Assembly: GCA_009780175.1 (NCBI GenBank)
Contig: WRAO01000006.1
Location: forward strand, 1 to 64,000
DNA: 64,000 nt
DNA from: Oscillospiraceae bacterium
GTDB lineage: Bacteria; Bacillota; Clostridia; Oscillospirales; Oscillospiraceae
Direction: 5' to 3'
Both the position numbers and the translations under genes were made by a program. Shown piece after piece: positions 60,675 through 64,000 of the stretch. The first letter of the stretch is position 1. The number at the start of each line of letters is the position of its first letter. The notes beneath the pieces are model-generated. The model was given only the letters and a program-made list of their open reading frames with translations, made no database searches and was not told the origin of the DNA.

Positions 60675-60704
60675 ACCCGCTATCCTCTTTTAAGGATAGC
60701 GGGT
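60675..60704. terminator. shared terminator between sod and the PAP2 gene
   Basis: A 12-bp perfect stem (60675-60686 with 60693-60704). It overlaps the last two codons of the convergent PAP2 gene and serves both directions. Confidence 0.85.
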
Positions 60705-61354
60705 TTCCATATCAGGCAGAGCGCACAAAACGCGAGCACCGCAATCCCCGCCAAATAAGCCGCAACCGTATCCGTCGCCGTATGCGCCCCCAAGTAAATC
60801 CGACTAAATCCCATCAACCCAGAAAGCCCGACAGCAAGCGCCAAAGCGCCTATCCTGACAGACGCCCGATCGGTATACCGCCAAATCAAAATCACACACA
60901 TCCCAAAAAACACAGTCGTCCGCATCGTATGCCCGCTCGGATGCCCATACCCGCTCGCCTCCAACAGCACCAACACCTCCGAAGGCCGCGGAATAGCGAT
61001 AACTCGCTTCAATATATACCCAAAACCCATCCCCAAAAAAGTGGCAAGCAAAACCGGCACCCCGACCTGCCGTCGTGTCCAAGGAATTACCACCAAAAAC
61101 CCCGCGACAAACAAACTAACAAACCACTGCCCAAAGAAACTAACAAACATCAAAAAACGAGTCAAAGCCGGATGCATCCGCGCCGCAACACGCGCATAGA
61201 TAGCCGCGTTCCACCCATCCAAACTCCCATTCAATACCTGAATTGTAACCAGCAAAAACAGCGTCATCGCGACAACGCCAATCGTACCCGGGAGCCACGC
61301 CTTCACAAAAAAACCGCTCGGGGCTATGTAAACATCAGATCGCCTCATACACAA
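60680..61354 (-). CDS. PAP2-family membrane phosphatase
   Basis: A 224-residue integral membrane protein with about six membrane segments and the three-part acid phosphatase signature: KRVIAIPRPS, YGHPSGHT and SRIYLGAHTATD. By family it dephosphorylates lipid substrates such as undecaprenyl pyrophosphate or phosphatidic acid. Either TTG at 61354 or ATG at 61348 could start it; GAGGAG lies 5 and 11 bases upstream, respectively. Confidence 0.9.
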   Translation of the reverse strand: MCMRRSDVYIAPSGFFVKAWLPGTIGVVAMTLFLLVTIQVLNGSLDGWNAAIYARVAARMHPALTRFLMFVSFFGQWFVSLFVAGFLVVIPWTRRQVGVPVLLATFLGMGFGYILKRVIAIPRPSEVLVLLEASGYGHPSGHTMRTTVFFGMCVILIWRYTDRASVRIGALALAVGLSGLMGFSRIYLGAHTATDTVAAYLAGIAVLAFCALCLIWKPAILKRG

Positions 61355-61449
61355 AAATTCTCCTCAGATCGACAAGGTAAGACCCCAATCTACACGACTT
61401 TGCCCGCGCTGTCAAGGCCGCAACCGCTCCGCTTCGACAAGCTCTCTCT

Positions 61450-61479
61450 TGACCACCCTTGGAGAAACATGGTAGACTG
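61450..61479 (+). promoter_or_regulatory. promoter of the zinc-uptake operon
   Basis: -35 TTGACC (61450-61455), 18-base spacer, -10 TAGACT (61474-61479), 25 bases before the ATG at 61504. No clear Zur-type operator is seen. Confidence 0.6.
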
Positions 61480-61503
61480 ACAAAAAAGGATGGGGGTGAC
61501 AGC

Positions 61504-61800
61504 ATGCATCGAGCGCAACTTCGCCGGATCTGTTTGATCCTGCTCGTCCTCGTGCTGCTCACCATCAGCATAGGCACCCTCTTCGCCTTGGCAGAGCGCG
61601 CAAACTGCTGTGTCAAAGAATGCGTTCCCTGTTTCAACCTAGCCAACCTGCACGCCCATTTGCGATACCTAGGCAGCGGATTCAGTTCGCTGGCAGGCCT
61701 CCTGTTCCTGCTCACCTTCCTACACCTGATCCTGAGCGCCGATTTGCACAACCAACACACCACCAGCCTCGTCACACTAAAAACGAGGTTAAACAACTAA
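61504..61800 (+). CDS. small membrane protein preceding znuA
   Basis: A 98-residue protein (start MHRAQLRRIC, GGGGGTGA upstream) with two hydrophobic segments (ICLILLVLVLLTISIGTLFALA and FSSLAGLLFLLTFLHLILSA). Between them is a Cys-rich loop, NCCVKECVPCFNLANLHAHL. The cysteines and histidines could bind metal outside the membrane. Its place at the head of the zinc operon, 114 bases before znuA, suggests an accessory role in zinc handling; no family is recognised. Confidence 0.7.
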   Translation: MHRAQLRRICLILLVLVLLTISIGTLFALAERANCCVKECVPCFNLANLHAHLRYLGSGFSSLAGLLFLLTFLHLILSADLHNQHTTSLVTLKTRLNN

Positions 61801-61827
61801 GAGAAACCCCGATGCGGCAAAGCCTGG

Positions 61828-61851
61828 CGACGTCTGTCTGAACAGAGGTCG
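61828..61851 (+). promoter_or_regulatory. hairpin between the small membrane protein gene and znuA
   Basis: CGACGTCTGT pairs with ACAGAGGTCG around CTGA with one mismatch. An A/T-rich tract (about 61878-61900) follows before the znuA ribosome-binding site. Confidence 0.4.
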
Positions 61852-61914
61852 TAGCTTTGTCGTTCTTCCTGTACTCAAATTTTAAAAATAAAAACGATTG
61901 AGAGGTTTCATCCA

Positions 61915-63192
61915 ATGAAACGACTTTTATGCGTATTACTCGCCCTCGTGCTCGTTCTCACCCTAGCCGCCTGCGGCGGACAAGCCCAAGCCCCCGCCCA
62001 AACCCCAACAGGCCCGACCGAACCGACCGAAGACCGCCTCCGCGTCATCGCGACCATCTTCCCCCAATACGACTTCGTCCGCCAAATCGCCGGCAACCGC
62101 GTGGAACTCACCATGCTCCTCTCGCCCGGCGCCGAAGCCCACTCCTTTGAACCCACCCCGCAAGACATCATCCGCCTGCAAGGCGCGGACCTCTTCATCT
62201 ACATCGGCGGCCACGGCGAACGCTGGGTAGAAACAATCCTGGCCCCCATCTTGGAAGAACACCACATCCACGTCGTAACCCTCCTAGAACTAGTGGAAGG
62301 AATCGAAGCGCCTCATGACCACGACCACCACGACCATTCCCACAGCCACGATCACCACCACACCCACTCCCACGCTCACAGCCACAACCACGACTGCGAC
62401 GTAGAAACCTGCGAAGACGAGACACACAACCACCATGCGCACGGCCACAGCCATAGTCACGACCATCACAACCACGCACACGATCATAGCCACAGCCACG
62501 ACCACCACAATCATTCGCACGACCATAGTCATAGTCACGACCACGCAGACGCCTGCGACCCAGACACCTGCGAAGACGAGACTCACCATCATCACTCCCA
62601 CGATCACAGCCACGCTCACGGCCACCACCATGACCATAGCCACCATCATCATCACCACGAAGGAGACATCGACGAACACGTCTGGACCTCCCCCCGCAAC
62701 GCAATTCTGATCGTACAGGCCCTCACCGAAGTCCTCGCCGAACTAGACCCAGCCAACGCCGCCTACTTCAGAACCAATGCCGCCGCCTTCCTCACAGAAC
62801 TCGAAGCCCTAGACGCGGCCTTCCAAGAAGTGGTAGACCAAGCCGTCCGCCATACCATCGTATTTGGCGACCGTTTCCCCTTCCGCTACCTCGCCCACGA
62901 ATACGGCCTCACCTATTTCGCCGCCTTCCCCGGCTGCTCCACCGAAACCCAGGCAAGCCCCGCGACCATCGCCCAACTCATCACGCTCGTACGAGAAGAG
63001 CAAATCCCTGTCATCTTCACCATTGAATTCTCCAACCGCCAAATGGCAAACGTCATCTCCGAAGAGACTGGCGCAAGACAACTCGAACTCCACTCCGCCC
63101 ACAACCTGAGCCACGCCGATTTCAACGCCGGCGTAACCTACCTCGACCTCATGTGGCGCAACGTGGAACACCTACGGGAGGCGTTGAGCTAA
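61915..63192 (+). CDS. znuA: zinc-binding lipoprotein ZnuA with long His-rich loop
   Basis: A 425-residue cluster A-I binding protein. The lipoprotein signal ends LTLAAC (Cys20). Zinc ligands of the fold are seen as AEAHSFEP (His76), EGDIDEHVW (His255), TIVFGDRFPFRYLAHEYG and the C-terminal part. Residues 134-248 form a loop of about 115 residues with about 55 histidines, far longer than usual, containing two copies of a C-x4-C-EDETH block (CDVETCEDETH and CDPDTCEDETH). The stop overlaps the znuC start by one base. AGAGG precedes the ATG. Confidence 0.93.
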   Translation: MKRLLCVLLALVLVLTLAACGGQAQAPAQTPTGPTEPTEDRLRVIATIFPQYDFVRQIAGNRVELTMLLSPGAEAHSFEPTPQDIIRLQGADLFIYIGGHGERWVETILAPILEEHHIHVVTLLELVEGIEAPHDHDHHDHSHSHDHHHTHSHAHSHNHDCDVETCEDETHNHHAHGHSHSHDHHNHAHDHSHSHDHHNHSHDHSHSHDHADACDPDTCEDETHHHHSHDHSHAHGHHHDHSHHHHHHEGDIDEHVWTSPRNAILIVQALTEVLAELDPANAAYFRTNAAAFLTELEALDAAFQEVVDQAVRHTIVFGDRFPFRYLAHEYGLTYFAAFPGCSTETQASPATIAQLITLVREEQIPVIFTIEFSNRQMANVISEETGARQLELHSAHNLSHADFNAGVTYLDLMWRNVEHLREALS

Positions 63193-63902
63193 TGGCACTC
63201 ATCACCTGCAAAGACGTCTCGTTCTCCTACGAAGGCAATGTCGCGGTAGACGGCCTGTCTTTTGAAGTCAACCAAGGGGACTACCTCTGCATCGTCGGCG
63301 AAAACGGCTCCGGCAAAAGCACCCTCATGAAAGGCCTCCTCGACCTTCTGCGCCCCAAAACCGGTACGATTACAATGGGAGACGGCCTCAAACAAACCCA
63401 AATCGGCTACCTGCCCCAACAATCCGCCGCACAAAAAGACTTCCCGGCGAGCTGTTTCGAAATCGTCATCTCCGGTCGCCTCAACAGCCGCGGGATTATG
63501 CCCTTCTATTCCCGCATAGACCGGATGATCGCCTCAGCGCACATGGACCAACTGGGGGTCATCTCCCTGCGGAACAAAAGCTTCCGCGAACTCTCCGGCG
63601 GTCAACAGCAGAGGGTACTCCTAGCCCGCGCCCTCTGCGCCACAGAAAAACTCCTCCTCCTAGACGAACCCGTCAGCGGCCTAGACCCCCTAGTCACAGC
63701 CGAACTCTACCAGACCATCCAGGATCTCCAACGCGACACCGGCATCACCATTATCATGATCTCCCACGACGTCCACGCCGCGGTCGAACACGCCAACCAC
63801 ATCCTCCACCTGCAAAACAAACAACTCTTCTTCGGTCCCACGGCAGAATATGTAGAGACAGAAGTCGGCCGCCGCTTCCTCCGGAAGGGAGGCGACTTCT
63901 AA
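63192..63902 (+). CDS. znuC: zinc ABC transporter, ATP-binding protein
   Basis: A 236-residue ATPase: Walker A GENGSGKST, signature LSGGQQQRVLLARAL, Walker B LLLLDEPVSGLD, H-loop IMISHDVHA. It belongs to the metal-type (ZnuC/MntB) subfamily. It shares one base with znuA on one side and one with znuB on the other. Confidence 0.93.
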   Translation: MALITCKDVSFSYEGNVAVDGLSFEVNQGDYLCIVGENGSGKSTLMKGLLDLLRPKTGTITMGDGLKQTQIGYLPQQSAAQKDFPASCFEIVISGRLNSRGIMPFYSRIDRMIASAHMDQLGVISLRNKSFRELSGGQQQRVLLARALCATEKLLLLDEPVSGLDPLVTAELYQTIQDLQRDTGITIIMISHDVHAAVEHANHILHLQNKQLFFGPTAEYVETEVGRRFLRKGGDF

Positions 63903-64000
63903 TGGAAACCCTCTTCGAGCTAGACCGCATCATCGTCGAAATGTTCGACTTCCTCTTCATGCGCCGCGCCATCTTAGTCGGCCTCCTCGTCTCCCTCTGC
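63902..64000 (+). CDS. znuB: zinc ABC transporter permease ZnuB (partial)
   Basis: The first 33 codons are present, starting METLFELDRIIVEMF and entering a first membrane segment (AILVGLLVSLC) at the window edge. Its position and start overlap (TAATG) with znuC identify it as the membrane subunit. Confidence 0.85.
   Translation, partial: METLFELDRIIVEMFDFLFMRRAILVGLLVSLC

Noticed and set aside
62195..62710. Frames opposite or out of phase with the ZnuA His-rich loop
   Set aside because: Artefacts of the CAC/GAC-rich repeat; the ZnuA frame has signal peptide and ligand motifs.
61915..63192. Frameshift or cloning-artefact origin for the His-rich tract
   Set aside because: The frame stays open on both sides and the conserved ZnuA motifs continue in phase after the loop.

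Overview
The window reads as chromosomal DNA of an anaerobic, endospore-forming member of the Bacillota (Clostridia-like). The support is direct: it carries the spore transcription factor SpoVT, the germination protease Gpr, HemZ, pyruvate phosphate dikinase, a tungsten-type aldehyde ferredoxin oxidoreductase (AOR), and an SLH-anchored surface protein. Two perfect parS palindromes lie directly in front of soj/spo0J, so the right half is probably close to the replication origin. No rRNA, tRNA, CRISPR array, transposase or prophage gene was recognised.

Layout. 1-2,130: the 5' end of a minus-strand gene (perhaps AraC-like), a gene-free stretch of about 600 bases, and rtcB. 2,129-6,919: an operon of a membrane-anchored zinc-ribbon protein, an ABC ATPase and two ABC-2 permeases, with a palindrome over the promoter -10. 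6,942-9,723: small housekeeping genes and a membrane protein of different base composition. 9,786-22,946: a metal-cofactor region. On the minus strand lie tupABC (tungstate uptake) behind a structured leader with its own terminator. On the plus strand lie moaC, a MOSC-MogA fusion, a second structured leader, a short unknown protein, a radical SAM tungsten-enzyme maturase, AOR, a MoaD-like carrier, an E1-like enzyme, moaA, two MoeA proteins (one fused to a binding-protein domain) and a MOSC protein. These fit one programme: take up tungstate, build the pyranopterin, insert the metal and mature AOR.

22,950-26,300: spoVT, then a gene-free stretch with a consensus promoter and three tandem hairpin repeats (candidate structured RNA), then an SPFH protein with two NfeD proteins. 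26,440-28,700: a hairpin-rich repeat, a NYN/OST-HTH protein and prfB. 28,804-39,366: two very large exported proteins, the upstream one with seven RCC1 blades and three SLH domains, the downstream one with prealbumin-like domains, a proline-rich stalk and a sorting-signal-like tail. 39,680-50,075: a long minus-strand operon recJ, rel, EFR1 ferredoxin, dtd, MBL hydrolase, hemZ, uridine-kinase-like gene, Mrp ATPase, beta-helix protein.

50,131-55,091: gpr, parS sites, soj, spo0J, serS, rsmG. 55,275-58,328: ppdK and secG. 58,497-61,354: tatD, two DUF3784 proteins, superoxide dismutase, a PAP2 phosphatase. 61,450-64,000: a zinc-uptake operon with a small membrane protein, a ZnuA with an extremely His-rich loop, ZnuC and the beginning of ZnuB, cut by the window edge. 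The best candidates for undescribed biology are the repeat-built RNA candidate at 23,755-24,195, the two leaders controlling the tungsten genes, and the small protein at the head of the AOR operon.
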